The translations under genes were made by a program, and so were the position numbers. Below the pieces are notes generated by a model. That model ran no database searches. It was not told where the DNA came from and was given only the letters and a program-made list of their open reading frames with translations. DNA of 64,000 bases from S5-327 sp965200975 (GTDB taxonomy: Bacteria > Chloroflexota > Dehalococcoidia > Lucifugimonadales > Australimonadaceae): the NCBI GenBank assembly GCA_965200975.1, contig OZ241740.1:558001-622000 (forward strand). Reading direction: 5' to 3'. Below are positions 23,320 through 33,051 of the stretch, in pieces; positions within the stretch are counted from its first letter, which is position 1; each line of letters begins with the position of its first letter.

Positions 23320-24387
23320 GTGGGGATCATCGACGCGGACGCGCACGTTATCGAGATCGACGCGACTTGGGAGTACATGGACCCGGGCGAGCGCCGCTAC
23401 AAGCCGGGAGTCGCGCTCCAGACGCTCGACAACGGCGAGGTGGTGAAGTACTGGATCATTGGCGGGCGGGCCATCCGCACAGCGTGGCCGGGAGGCGGGG
23501 CTCAAAGCGAGTTCGGGCTGTTCATCGGCAACGTTCCGCTGTCGCCGGAGTCGAAGTACATGCTGGACGTTCAGGCGCGCGTCGCCCACATGGACGAGCT
23601 GGGCACGGACGTGCAGGTGCTCTTCCCCTCGATGTGGACAGGCCCCATCACCAACAATCCGGCGGAAGAGGCTGCCCTGTGCCGCAGCTACAACCGGTGG
23701 ATGGCCGACATTTACGCGGAGGGGAAGGGCCGTTTTCGGTGGGCCGCCGTCGTGCCGGTGCTGGCGCTGGACGAGGCTGAGAGTCAGCTGCGGTTCGCGC
23801 GGGACAACGGCGCGGTCGCAGTGAACCTGCGAGGGGTCGAGGTCGGCAACCGGCTCATCCACGACCCGTACCTGCATCCGCTGTACGAGTGGGCGGGGGA
23901 GTTCGACATGCCGATCTGCCCGCATTCGGGCACCGGCAGTTTCGAACTCGACGCGATATTCGGGGGGCCGCTCACCGCGTTCGAGCGGAACAAGTTCAGC
24001 GGTCTCTCGGCGTTCCATTCGCTGCTGATGACGGGGCTGCCCGAGCGGTTCCCTCGCACCAAGTGGGGCATCATCGAGTTCAGCGCCGACTGGCTCCCGT
24101 ATCAGCTGAACGATCTGGCCCGCCGGATGGAGCGTCGAGGTGGGCAGATGAGCGCGCGGCCCCTCGCCGACAACAACATTTGGGTGACGGTGCAGTTGAA
24201 CGACGACCTCGAGCAGGTGCACCGCTACGTGGGCGACGACCGTCTGGTTATCGGCACAGACTACGGCCACGCGGACTCGGCGACGGAGATCTACGCGCTG
24301 CGCACGTTCGAGAACGACGAGCGTCTGCCGGCGGAGAGCCGCGCCCGCATTCTGTGGGACAACCCGAAGGAGCTGTACGGGTTTTAG
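23320..24387 (+). CDS. Amidohydrolase-2 family metal-dependent hydrolase
   Basis: A 355-residue TIM-barrel protein. The start is the GTG at 23320, because GGGAGGAGG lies just upstream and the first residues GIIDADAHVIE supply the barrel's metal motif (DxDAHxxE). Later elements: YMLDVQARVAHMDELGTDVQVLFP, NRWMADIY, PICPHSGTG (barrel His), AFHSLLMTG and a terminal IGTDYGHADSATE metal aspartate. Members decarboxylate or hydrolyse aromatic acids and derived compounds. Two further relatives occur at 29261 and 38961. The type III mod gene follows on the same strand. Confidence 0.85.
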   Translation: MGIIDADAHVIEIDATWEYMDPGERRYKPGVALQTLDNGEVVKYWIIGGRAIRTAWPGGGAQSEFGLFIGNVPLSPESKYMLDVQARVAHMDELGTDVQVLFPSMWTGPITNNPAEEAALCRSYNRWMADIYAEGKGRFRWAAVVPVLALDEAESQLRFARDNGAVAVNLRGVEVGNRLIHDPYLHPLYEWAGEFDMPICPHSGTGSFELDAIFGGPLTAFERNKFSGLSAFHSLLMTGLPERFPRTKWGIIEFSADWLPYQLNDLARRMERRGGQMSARPLADNNIWVTVQLNDDLEQVHRYVGDDRLVIGTDYGHADSATEIYALRTFENDERLPAESRARILWDNPKELYGF

Positions 24388-24447
24388 GCTTCCCGCAGAG
24401 GGGAGTGGCGCGCTAGGATGAGGGGGCGCAGCTTACGAGGACGGACG

Positions 24448-26208
24448 ATGCAGAGGATTTCCCGAGACGACCCCGAAGCGAGGTCGGCCGATTTGGTAGC
24501 CGATAACATCGATCGGCTGAGGGAGCTGTTCCCAGAGGCGTTCACCGAGGGGAAGGTCGACTTCGACGTGCTGCGGGACCTGCTGGGGGACGCCGTCGAC
24601 GACGGAGAGGAGAAGTACGGGCTGAACTGGAAGGGCAAACGCCTCGCCCGCAGGCTGGCGCTGACGCCCAGCATGGGCACGCTGCGCCCCTGCCCAGAGG
24701 AGAGCGTGGACTGGGGCTCCACGCAGAACCTGATGATCGAGGGCGACAACCTGGAGGTGCTGAAGCTGCTCCAGAAGAGCTACGCCGGCAAGGTGAAGCT
24801 GATTTACATCGACCCGCCCTATAACACCGGCAAGGACTTTGTGTACCCGGACAACTACCAGGACGGTATCAAGAACTACCTCAGAATCACGGGGCAAGCG
24901 GACGACGACGGGCAGAAAACGACGTCGAACCCAGAGACTTCTGGGAGGTTCCATACCAACTGGCTCAACATGATGTACCCGCGCTTGAAAGTCGCCCGTA
25001 ACCTGCTTAGGAACGATGGAGTCATCTTCATTAGTATTGACGAAAATGAAGACGCACAGCTAAGAGGGATATGCGACGAGATTTTTGGCGGAGAATGCTT
25101 TATCGGAGAACTACCTTGGAAGAAGAAGTCGGGAGGCGGTGGAGATGTAGGTTCAATTGTGATTGACCATGAATATATTCTTTGTTACGGTCGAACGCCC
25201 GGGATTGCATTGAAAAACGATCCCAATGCAGAGGTTGCGACTCAATACAATAAAATCGATAGCGATGGTAGACGGTACAGTTTGGACCGCTTGGACAAGC
25301 AATCGTTAGGATATCAAGAATCACTAGATTTTGCGATCGCAGGGCCGGATGGAAGCATTTATAAAGTAATCCACAATGATTCTGAGCATAAAGTTGCCAG
25401 ATGGCGCTGGAGTAAAAAGACAGTTGCAGAACGATATGATGAATTGGTTTTCGAATGGCCCTACGTCTACACGAAAAACTACGAAAAATTAGATGGTGCT
25501 AGGCCTAGGAGTTTGCTTATCGACGAGCGGTTTGGCCGTACCCGCACAGGCAAGACTGACCTGAAAGCAATTTTTGATATGGATATTATGGACTTCCCGA
25601 AACCAGTCCGCCTGATCTCGTATCTTTTGAATATTACGACAGAGAGTGAAGATATTGCCTTGGATTTCTTTGCAGGATCCGCTCCATTAGGTCAGGCAGT
25701 ACTTGAGCAAAATAAACAGACGCGCTTTATACTGGTTCAATTCCCAGAAAAACTGTCAGAGAAAACTCAGACGGGAAAGAATGCACTTTCATTGGGAATG
25801 CAAACTATTGCTGATATTGGGAAAGAACGTTTGCGTCGAGTGATAGAAAGAACCACTCCAGATAGTGCTACTGATCTAGGATTTAGAGTATTCAAACTGG
25901 ACAGTTCTAATTTCAAAACATGGGATCCGAATCCTGGAGGTTTGGAAGCTTCGCTCCTGGACAGCATTGAGCACGTTAAAGAGAGACGGACTAGTGATGA
26001 TATTCTTTTCGAATTATTGCTAAAGCAGGGAATCGACCTATGCGCTCCGATTGCGACCCGCGAGATTGCCGGGAAGATAGTGCACGCTATTGAAGACGGC
26101 GATTTACTGGTTTGCCTAGCGGAATCAGTAGCGCAAGACGAGGTGGAAAGACTGGCTCTGGGAATCGCCAATTGGCATGCCGAAATCCGGGGGGGGGCTC
26201 TAAGATAA
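24448..26208 (+). CDS. Type III restriction-modification methyltransferase (Mod), terminating early at a poly-G tract
   Basis: A beta-class adenine methyltransferase, 586 residues as read. DPPYNTG (motif IV) follows the LMIEGDNLEVLKLL segment, and the S-adenosylmethionine site appears late as ALDFFAGSAPLGQAVLEQ, where GSAPLG replaces the usual GSGTT. The ATG at 24448 is preferred to the one at 24418. The first 500 bases are GC-rich like the genome; from about 24990 the gene, including the target-recognition region, is AT-rich. The frame ends soon after nine consecutive G at 26189-26197. With ten (or seven) G it would continue with GSKIIFLDSAFENDVAKTN to a TGA at 26301 that overlaps the res start, as in intact type III loci. 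Type III methylation protects host DNA from Res. Confidence 0.85.
   Translation: MQRISRDDPEARSADLVADNIDRLRELFPEAFTEGKVDFDVLRDLLGDAVDDGEEKYGLNWKGKRLARRLALTPSMGTLRPCPEESVDWGSTQNLMIEGDNLEVLKLLQKSYAGKVKLIYIDPPYNTGKDFVYPDNYQDGIKNYLRITGQADDDGQKTTSNPETSGRFHTNWLNMMYPRLKVARNLLRNDGVIFISIDENEDAQLRGICDEIFGGECFIGELPWKKKSGGGGDVGSIVIDHEYILCYGRTPGIALKNDPNAEVATQYNKIDSDGRRYSLDRLDKQSLGYQESLDFAIAGPDGSIYKVIHNDSEHKVARWRWSKKTVAERYDELVFEWPYVYTKNYEKLDGARPRSLLIDERFGRTRTGKTDLKAIFDMDIMDFPKPVRLISYLLNITTESEDIALDFFAGSAPLGQAVLEQNKQTRFILVQFPEKLSEKTQTGKNALSLGMQTIADIGKERLRRVIERTTPDSATDLGFRVFKLDSSNFKTWDPNPGGLEASLLDSIEHVKERRTSDDILFELLLKQGIDLCAPIATREIAGKIVHAIEDGDLLVCLAESVAQDEVERLALGIANWHAEIRGGALR
26189..26197 (+). repeat. Run of nine G in mod, candidate phase-variation tract
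   Basis: Nine consecutive G near the 3' end of mod. The length as sequenced puts the ending out of frame with the family-typical C-terminus; ten or seven G restore it. Slippage in such tracts switches type III mod genes in several pathogens. Confidence 0.65.
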
Positions 26209-26302
26209 TTTTCCTTGACAGCGCCTTTGAGAATGATGTCGCGAAAACGAATTTAGTCGAGATTCTGCGACAGCGTGGCGTTGGTTACGTGCGGAGCGTC
26301 TG

Positions 26303-29264
26303 ATGAAGTTTCAGTTCGAGCCGAACCTGGATTATCAATTGCAAGCTATAGACGCGGTTTGCGATTTATTCCGAGGTCAAGAGATATGCCGTAACGAATT
26401 TAGTATCCCTCATGCCACTGACCCGTTGCCGCTTCATCTCCAATCAAGCTACATTGACAATAATTTAGGTGTAGGAAACTGGCTTGCACTTTGACGACGA
26501 TGCACTGTTAACCAACCTCAAAGATATCCAGCTCCGCAATGCCTTGCTGCCAGATTCGCTGCTTTCCTCACGAGACTTTACTGTGGAGATGGAGACCGGG
26601 ACTGGCAAGACATATGTTTACTTGCGGACGATATTTGAATTGAACCGGCGTTACGGATTCACTAAATTTGCGGTGGTGGTCCCGTCCATAGCTATCAAAG
26701 AGGGCGTCAACAAATCTTTGGAGATGATGGGCGATCACTTTCACTTACTGTACGATGGCGTTCCATTCGAGCACTTTGTGTATGACTCAGCAAAGCTGGG
26801 TCAGGTTCGTAATTTTGCCACTTGCCCACATATCCAGATCATGGTGATGACCGTCGGCGCTATCAACAAGCAGAGCGTCAACACCATCTATCAAGAGAAC
26901 GAGAAAACGGGCGGCGAGAGGCCTATCGACCTGGTCCGGGCGACAAGTCCAATCGTTATCGTGGATGAACCGCAAAGCGTGGACGGCGGGCTGTCGGGCC
27001 ACGGCAAGGACGCGCTGGATGGAATGAACCCGCTCTGCACGCTGCGCTACTCGGCGACCCACGTTGACAAGCACCACATGGTTTATCGGCTGAACGCAGT
27101 GGATGCCTACGAGCAGGGCCTGGTCAAGCAGATCGAAGTAGCCTCCGGGACAACCATCGACGACTATAACCGACCCTATGTGCGCCTGGTTTCGATTCAG
27201 CGCAAAGGGCCTTCAGCCCATGTCGAGATTGACGTCGAAGCAGCCGGAGGCGGCGTCAGTCGACGCGAGGTTGTCGTTCAAAGCAAGGATGATCTTGAGG
27301 ACAAGACCGGCCGATCATTGTACCGTGGCTATCGTATCGGGGAGATAGACGTCGCGCACGGTATGGAGCTAGAGATGCCGGACGGCAGTTATCACTGGCT
27401 CCAACCTGGCCTGGCCCATGGTGCCGTTGAGCTGGAAATCCTTCATCGCATGATGATGCGCAAGACTATAGAGGAGCATCTGCAGAAAGAGAGAATACTG
27501 CACCCTCATGGCATTAAAGTGCTGTCGCTGATCTTTGTCGACAAAGTATCCAACTATCGTCAATACGACGAAGATGGAAACGCACAGAAAGGCCCTTACG
27601 CGGGTATCTTCGAGGAAGAGTATCGCCACCTTGCCAATCATCCCGCCTACAAGCAAATGTTCGAAGGACAAGTCATAGTGGACGCGGCAGAGCAGGCGCA
27701 TGGAGGGTACTTCTCTATCGACAGGAGGGGCGGATGGAGTGATACGTCGGAGAGCAAGCAGAACGACCGGGAAAACGCAGAGCGAGCTTACAACCTGATC
27801 ATGCGGGACAAAGAGAAACTGCTCAGCATGGAAGAGCCCTTGAAGTTCATCTTCTCACATTCGGCCTTGCGCGAAGGATGGGACAATCCGAACGTTTTCC
27901 AGATATGCGCCTTGCGAGATATCCATGGGGAAAGGGAACGGCGTCAGACCCTCGGGCGCGGGCTGCGGCTCTGCGTCGACCAGAAAGGCGAGCGGCACGC
28001 GGGTTCGAAGTGAACACACTCACGGTCGTCGCTCATGAGAGCTATGAGGACTTTGCCGAGAATCTCCAGCAGGAGATAGAGGAGGAGACCGGCATCCGCT
28101 TCGGTGTAGTAGAGGAGCACCAGTTCGCATCGATTGTCGCCGGCGAGGGTGAACTGATGGGCGTGAGAAAATCCCAAGAGGTCTGGCGGCATCTGCACGG
28201 CAAGGGTTACCTCGATGGTCAGCGCATGATTACCGACTCGCTGCGGGCGGCCTTGAATGATGGTGATGTCTCTCTTCCGACGGAATTCGAGGCAGTGCGT
28301 AGCGCGATAATCGAGAGCGGCAGGCAAGATACCCATCAAGGACGCTAGGGAGCGCCGTAAACTCGAAATTCGCGAAGATGTGCTAGAGAGCGAAGAATTC
28401 CAAGCGCTCTGGGAGCGTATCAGGCACAAGACCACTTACCGTGTTCATTTTGACAACGAGGCCATGCTTGGCGCTTGTGTCAAAGCCCTTGCGGACGCGC
28501 CTCTGATTCCGCGCGCGAGACTCGAATGGAAGATCGCCGACATTCGGATTGGGCAGGACGGAGTGGAAGGAGCCTTGCGCGACCCCGGCAAGCAATACAC
28601 GGTTTCGGACAATGACCTTGAACTGCCCGACCTGCTTACCGAGTTGCAGGATCGCACCCAACTGACTCGGCGCAGCATCCAGCGCATCCTTGCGGAGAGC
28701 GGCCGGATCAAAGATTTTCAGATTAACCCTCAGAAATTCATTGAAATAGCAGCTGAGACAATCAACCGCTGCAAGCGCTCTGCGCTGGTCGACGGCATTA
28801 AATATCAGCGATCCGGTGAGAGCTACACGCAAGAGCTCTTCCGAAACGAGGAACTCAATGCTTACCTGAGCCGGACGATGGAATCCCAGAAATCTGTATA
28901 CACCTACGTTATCTGTGACGCGGAGAACGAACGGGTATTTGCAGATAACCTGGAGAAGAGCTCATCCGTTAAAGTGTACACTAAACTACCGCGCTGGTTC
29001 CGCATAGATACGCCCCTGGGCGCGTACAACCCGGACTGGGCGCTGGTTGCCGATACCCCAGACGGCCTTTACGTTTACTTCGTCGTCGAGACGAAGGGCG
29101 CCTCGGCTGTCGGCGATCTGCGCACCCCTGAGCGCGCCAAGATAGAGTGCGCGGAAGCGCACTTCAAGGCCATCGAGCAAGGCGAGCGCCCGGCTAAGTA
29201 CCACGTGGTGCATACGTTCGGCGACCTTAGCTCCCTCATTGCGTCAGCAGCGGAGGAGGTTTAG
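26303..29264 (+). pseudogene. Type III restriction enzyme (Res), disrupted by three frameshifts
   Basis: Four successive frames give one Res protein: 26303-26494, 26484-28013, about 28000-28348 and 28350-29264. Needed corrections are one fewer T at 26490-26492, one extra base near 27994-28003 (probably G) and one fewer base near 28320-28327. Conserved parts are all present: SF2 Walker A (METGTGKTYVYL), the DEPQ box (IVIVDEPQ), the motif VI region LGRGLRLCVDQ, and a C-terminal PD-(D/E)XK nuclease (YNPDWALVA ... FVVETKGA). The protein would translocate along and cleave DNA lacking methylation at paired sites. As it stands it is non-functional unless the indels are sequence errors. Its ATG overlaps the restored mod stop. 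Confidence 0.82.
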
Positions 29265-30433
29265 GGCTCGCCGAAGAAGCGCGCGGCGTTCCCCCAGAAG
29301 AATTTGGGCCTTGTGTCGGCGCTGAGGCTTTGCCACTTTGCGATGACGGCGGGGGAGTCGGGGAACTTGCACTCGGCGTGCGGGTAGTCGGAGGCGTACA
29401 TCACAACGCCGTCGCCAAGGAAGTCGAGCGCCATCCGGACGATATCCTCGTCCTCGGTCATATCGATGCTGGCGAAGAAGCGGCCGCCGGTGATGTAGTC
29501 GCTCATCTTGTGCTGGAGGTCGGCGGTGAAGCCGACGTAAGCGGCGTTGACGTCCATGCGGCGCATCCAGAAGGGGAGCCAGCCGACGCCTGATTCGAGG
29601 ACGCCGAGCTTGATGGGGTAGCGGTCCATTATGCCGCTGCCGATGAAGGAGGCGACCATCTTCATGGCGCCCCAGGGGTGAGAGCAGAGGCGCGCGAGGA
29701 AGCGGTTGTCGTCCATATCTTTGTAGCCGGGGAAGTAGGGGGGCGCCCATGTCATACTGTGGTGGACGGCGCCGAGGTCGTGGGACGCGGCGGCGGCCCA
29801 GATTGGCTCCATGCGCGGGTGGTCCATAGGCTCGCCGACGCCGGGGAAGGGGAGGATGCCGGCGGCCCATCGCTCCTTGCCCCATCGCTCTATCTCGGCG
29901 GCGGAGCCTTCGACGTCTGTGCCGGAGACAGCCATGAGGGCCTTGAAGCGTCCGGGGTGGGCGGAGGCGATATCGTGCGCCATACGATGGTAGGCGCGGA
30001 CGAGCCCCATCTCGAGAGAGGGGTCGCCGAGGAGGGCGACGCCGATGCCGATGTCGGGCACCATCATGTGGACGTCGGTCCCTTCTTCGTTCATATCGGC
30101 GATGCGCTGCTCGAAGGCGTCGTCGATAACGCCGACGCCGGGGAGCTTGGCGCCGGTGTACTCGCCGAAGTGGAGCCGGGAGTGGGCGTCTTTCGGGGCC
30201 TCGCGGGGGGCAGCGTCGCCGAGGTAGCGCTTGTAGGGGCTGAGGCTTACGGCGTAGTGGTGGCGGGACGGGTCCTCGCGGGGCGTCGTGGACTGGTCGG
30301 AGCGGGCGCCGACCATATACTGCTCGAGTTCGGGCATACGGGCCCGGAACTCGGGGTCGACGTAGCGTTCGAGAGACTCCACCGAGGGGTGGATGTGGGT
30401 GTCGGCGTCGAAGATCTTCTGTCCGTTCAGCAT
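29261..30433 (-). CDS. Amidohydrolase-2 family metal-dependent hydrolase
   Basis: A 390-residue TIM-barrel enzyme. KIFDADTHIHPSVESL carries the first metal motif (DxDxHxH), VHHSMTWAPPYFPGY a barrel His, and MYASDYPHAECKFPD the last metal Asp with the SDYPH signature shared by the 6-methylsalicylate/ACMSD-like decarboxylase group. Glu/Asp-rich loops differ from the paralogues at 23320 and 38961, so it probably acts on a different aromatic or cyclic acid. It is convergent with the res pseudogene, the two stops overlapping by three bases (TTAG at 29261-29264). It is divergent from the GNAT gene. Confidence 0.85.
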   Translation of the reverse strand: MLNGQKIFDADTHIHPSVESLERYVDPEFRARMPELEQYMVGARSDQSTTPREDPSRHHYAVSLSPYKRYLGDAAPREAPKDAHSRLHFGEYTGAKLPGVGVIDDAFEQRIADMNEEGTDVHMMVPDIGIGVALLGDPSLEMGLVRAYHRMAHDIASAHPGRFKALMAVSGTDVEGSAAEIERWGKERWAAGILPFPGVGEPMDHPRMEPIWAAAASHDLGAVHHSMTWAPPYFPGYKDMDDNRFLARLCSHPWGAMKMVASFIGSGIMDRYPIKLGVLESGVGWLPFWMRRMDVNAAYVGFTADLQHKMSDYITGGRFFASIDMTEDEDIVRMALDFLGDGVVMYASDYPHAECKFPDSPAVIAKWQSLSADTRPKFFWGNAARFFGEP

Positions 30434-30468
30434 ATCGTCCTCCGTGCGCCGGAAAGTATAGTCGTTCC

Positions 30469-31083
30469 GTGTTGGACGCGGCGGTTGGGGTGAGCGCAGT
30501 AACCGGGGTAAACGGGATGGATGGGCCGGCCGGCGGCGTTGAAGTGCGGGAGGTCGACGCCGGGAGCTGGGCTGATTTCGAGCGTCTGTTCGAGTCGCGC
30601 GGAGGGCCCAAGTGGTGCTGGTGCATGGTGTTCCGGAGGGATGAGCGGGGGAAGCGTCCCGGCGACGCGGCAGGGCTGAAGCAGGCGATGCGGGCGAAGG
30701 TCGCGGGCGGCGTTCCGGTGGGGTTGCTCGCGTACGCGGACGGGGAGCCTGTGGGGTGGTGCTCGGCGGCGCCGCGTTCGACGTTCGTGATGCGGGGCGT
30801 TCCTCCTGCGGAAGGCGACGACGACGATACGGGAAGGGTGTGGTCGATCACCTGCTTCTACGTTCGGAGCGGGCGCCGCCGGCAAGGGTTGATGGCGCTG
30901 CTCATCGAAGAAGCGGCGCGTGTTGCGAAATCGCACGGCGCTGCCGTGATTGAGGCGTACCCCGTAGCGCCCGACTCGCCGAGCTACCGCTTCGGCGGTT
31001 TCACGCCGGTGTTCGCGGCCCTGGGATTCGAGGAGGTTGGCCGGGTCGGCAGCCGTCGACGGGTGATGCGCCGGCGCGTGTAA
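30469..31083 (+). CDS. GNAT-family N-acetyltransferase
   Basis: About 188-204 residues with the acetyl-CoA-binding GNAT core: VEVREVDAGSWADFERLFES at the N-terminus, GLLAYADGEPVGWCSAAPR, SITCFYVRSGRRRQGLMALL (the R/Q-x-x-G-x-G/A site is RRRQGLMA) and AAVIEAYPV. The start is uncertain: a GTG at 30469 gives 204 residues, whereas the ATG at 30517 (MDGPAGGVEV) sits closer to the conserved part. The acetylated substrate is not predictable. It is divergent from the amidohydrolase gene and precedes the cysteine-dioxygenase-like gene by 80 bases. Confidence 0.75.
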   Translation: MLDAAVGVSAVTGVNGMDGPAGGVEVREVDAGSWADFERLFESRGGPKWCWCMVFRRDERGKRPGDAAGLKQAMRAKVAGGVPVGLLAYADGEPVGWCSAAPRSTFVMRGVPPAEGDDDDTGRVWSITCFYVRSGRRRQGLMALLIEEAARVAKSHGAAVIEAYPVAPDSPSYRFGGFTPVFAALGFEEVGRVGSRRRVMRRRV

Positions 31084-31163
31084 CGTTCGCGCTGTACCTC
31101 GCGCTTTACCGGATACGCCGGCGCGGGCTACCATGCCTCCAAACTTTGCGAGGGTGATGTTCT

Positions 31164-31730
31164 GTGGCAGTCGTGAGCCGCTACGCCGTCGAAGACTTCG
31201 GGCGAGACGTCCGACGCACGCTCGATCTGAATAGTCCGGGGATGGAGTCCGTTCTGCAGCTGGGGCAGTTTCTCCAGCGCTTTGGAGAGGAGAACAGCCG
31301 GGACTACTTCTGGAGCATCGGCGAGCCTGCGACGATCAGTTCGGGGCTGCCGGGGCAGAAGCTTTACGACGATCCGGACGGGCTGTTCCGGCTGCTGCTT
31401 GCGCAGTACCCGCCGAACACGCCGACCGCCATCCACAGCCACGAGGGGTGGGTGGTGATCGGGATACTGGAGGGGAGTGAGCGGTACACGTCGTGGCGGC
31501 GCGTGGACGATGGTTCGACGGGCAAGGCGACGCTCGAGGTGGCGCAGGATCATCACCTGTTCGAGGGCGAGTTCGGGTATCTGTACGACGGCCCGTACAA
31601 CGTGCATCGTCAGGCGGCGGAAGAGCACGGAGCGGTTGAGCTGGTGCTGATGAAGGGGCGTGGGCGCAGGCTCGAACATATCGACGCGGCGACTGGCGAG
31701 TGCTCGTCGCCCATCGAGCTCAACCGGTAG
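31164..31730 (+). CDS. Cysteine dioxygenase-like cupin protein
   Basis: A 188-residue protein with a GTG start. The double-stranded beta-helix carries an iron-ligand pattern like that of cysteine/thiol dioxygenases: PTAIHSHEGWVVIGILEG provides the H-x-H and a later Glu, and GPYNVHRQAAEEH the third histidine. These enzymes oxidise thiols to sulfinates using O2 and Fe(II). The protein is slightly shorter than mammalian CDO and near the length of bacterial relatives. It is followed after 40 bases by the truncated haemoglobin gene, an oxygen-binding partner that would suit an O2-dependent pathway, though that link is only positional. Confidence 0.6.
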   Translation: MAVVSRYAVEDFGRDVRRTLDLNSPGMESVLQLGQFLQRFGEENSRDYFWSIGEPATISSGLPGQKLYDDPDGLFRLLLAQYPPNTPTAIHSHEGWVVIGILEGSERYTSWRRVDDGSTGKATLEVAQDHHLFEGEFGYLYDGPYNVHRQAAEEHGAVELVLMKGRGRRLEHIDAATGECSSPIELNR

Positions 31731-31770
31731 GCGTTTCCGGCGGCGCGCGGAATGCGCTGCGAGGGTGGCG

Positions 31771-32157
31771 ATGACTGAATCGGGCGCGGGGTCGACGATG
31801 TTCGAGCGCGTCGGTGGCGGGCCGTTCTTCGTCGAGCTGGTGGACCGCTTCTACGAGCGCGTGGAGCGCGACGCGCTGCTGCGTCCGATCTATCCGGAAG
31901 AACTGGAGCCGGGGAAGACGTATCTGGCGGCGTTTCTCGCGCAGTACTGGGGCGGGCCTCCGCTCTACTCGCTCGAGCGGGGGCATCCCCGCCTCCGTCA
32001 GCGGCACTTGCCGTTCGCCATAGGACGGGCGGAGCGCGACGCCTGGGTGGGGCATATGGTCGCGGCGGTGTCGTCGATGGGAATCGCGGAAGAGGACGAG
32101 TCGGAGATGGCGGAGTACTTTGGCCGGGCGGCCACGATGATGATCAACCGCCCGTGA
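31771..32157 (+). CDS. Group II truncated haemoglobin (TrHbO-type)
   Basis: A 128-residue globin from the ATG at 31771 (GAGGG upstream). Group II features: the FFVELVDRFYERV B-helix with the B10-type Tyr, LRPIYPEELEPGKTYLAAFLAQYWGG, the proximal histidine in HPRLRQRHLPFAIG, and the conserved G8 Trp in ERDAWVGHMVAAV. The length of about 120-130 residues is typical. Such proteins bind O2, NO or sulfide and are thought to handle reactive nitrogen/oxygen species. The gene follows the CDO-like gene by 40 bases and ends one base before the convergent NYN gene's stop. Confidence 0.88.
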   Translation: MTESGAGSTMFERVGGGPFFVELVDRFYERVERDALLRPIYPEELEPGKTYLAAFLAQYWGGPPLYSLERGHPRLRQRHLPFAIGRAERDAWVGHMVAAVSSMGIAEEDESEMAEYFGRAATMMINRP

Positions 32158-32158
32158 G

Positions 32159-32962
32159 CTACGGCTCCAGCCGGATTGCGCGCCAGAACCCTCCGCGCAG
32201 GCTTCGGCGGAGATTCTCCCGCTCGTACAGGTCGCCGATGTGGGCGACTGCGCCTTCGAGCAGGCGCCTGTCGATCTCGTTGGGGAGCTGGGGATAGCTT
32301 TCACGCAGCGCGCGCAGCCCCTGGGGGTCGGCGGTCTCGGCCCAGCTTGCGCCGAACCGTTCGCCGAAGCTGCGGGCCGCCGCCTCGTCGTCGGTCGCGG
32401 CTTCGCCGTCCATTGTCCAGTCGATTTCGCGGAGGCTGAACCAGGACTGCATTGCGGCCTTGTCGAGAAGCAGGTGGTCGTCGGCGTCGCTGATGAGCGA
32501 GAGCGCCTGGTTGCTGGCTTCGTCGGTTGGAGGTATGCCGACAAGGAATACGGAGACGCCCTGGTCTTGCGCCTCGATGACGCCCTCGCGGATGTCTTCA
32601 TCGCCGCTGAGGACGTAGGCGGCCGACACGGCGCGGTCTCGGGAGAGGACGATAAGGTCGCGGACGATGCGTGAGTCGACGCCTTTCTGTCCGGCGGAGG
32701 TGAGGCGTCCGAGCCTGAGCTTCACGCCGGGAAGGAAGCCGAGCGCGTAGTGGGAGGGGGTTGGCTGAGCGTTGGGCGCGGCGTCGTACCAGTATGTTCT
32801 GAGGTGACGGATGCCGCTGTGGCGCCCTGCCAGTTCGACGAGGCCGTTTGCCGCGGCGGCGAAGTCGAGGCGCACCTCATAGCGGTTGGAGACGCCCAGG
32901 CACAGCTTGCCGCCTGCGGCGTACAGGTATCCGGCGTCGACCATTATCACGAAGGAGTCCAT
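32159..32962 (-). CDS. NYN-domain (PIN-like) ribonuclease-fold protein
   Basis: A 267-residue protein starting MDSFVIMVDAGYLYAAGGKL. The N-terminal NYN domain has the acidic set of the PIN-like fold: VDAGYLY at the start, KGVDSRIVRDLIVLS in the middle and AYVLSGDEDIREGVIEA towards residue 130. Residues 180-267 form a separate helical region rich in Arg and Glu with no recognised family. NYN proteins are presumed to be RNases. The start at 32962 was chosen over longer frames because it begins exactly at the fold. The MBL-fold gene lies upstream on the same strand, but its stop is 90 bases away. Confidence 0.75.
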   Translation of the reverse strand: MDSFVIMVDAGYLYAAGGKLCLGVSNRYEVRLDFAAAANGLVELAGRHSGIRHLRTYWYDAAPNAQPTPSHYALGFLPGVKLRLGRLTSAGQKGVDSRIVRDLIVLSRDRAVSAAYVLSGDEDIREGVIEAQDQGVSVFLVGIPPTDEASNQALSLISDADDHLLLDKAAMQSWFSLREIDWTMDGEAATDDEAAARSFGERFGASWAETADPQGLRALRESYPQLPNEIDRRLLEGAVAHIGDLYERENLRRSLRGGFWRAIRLEP

Positions 32963-33051
32963 AACCGGGAGCCTTTCCTGCGGATTCGATAGCGCACGGG
33001 GATTCTCAACGGGGGCTTTCTGCTTTCGCGCTCTTGGCCTTGCGGCGCTGC

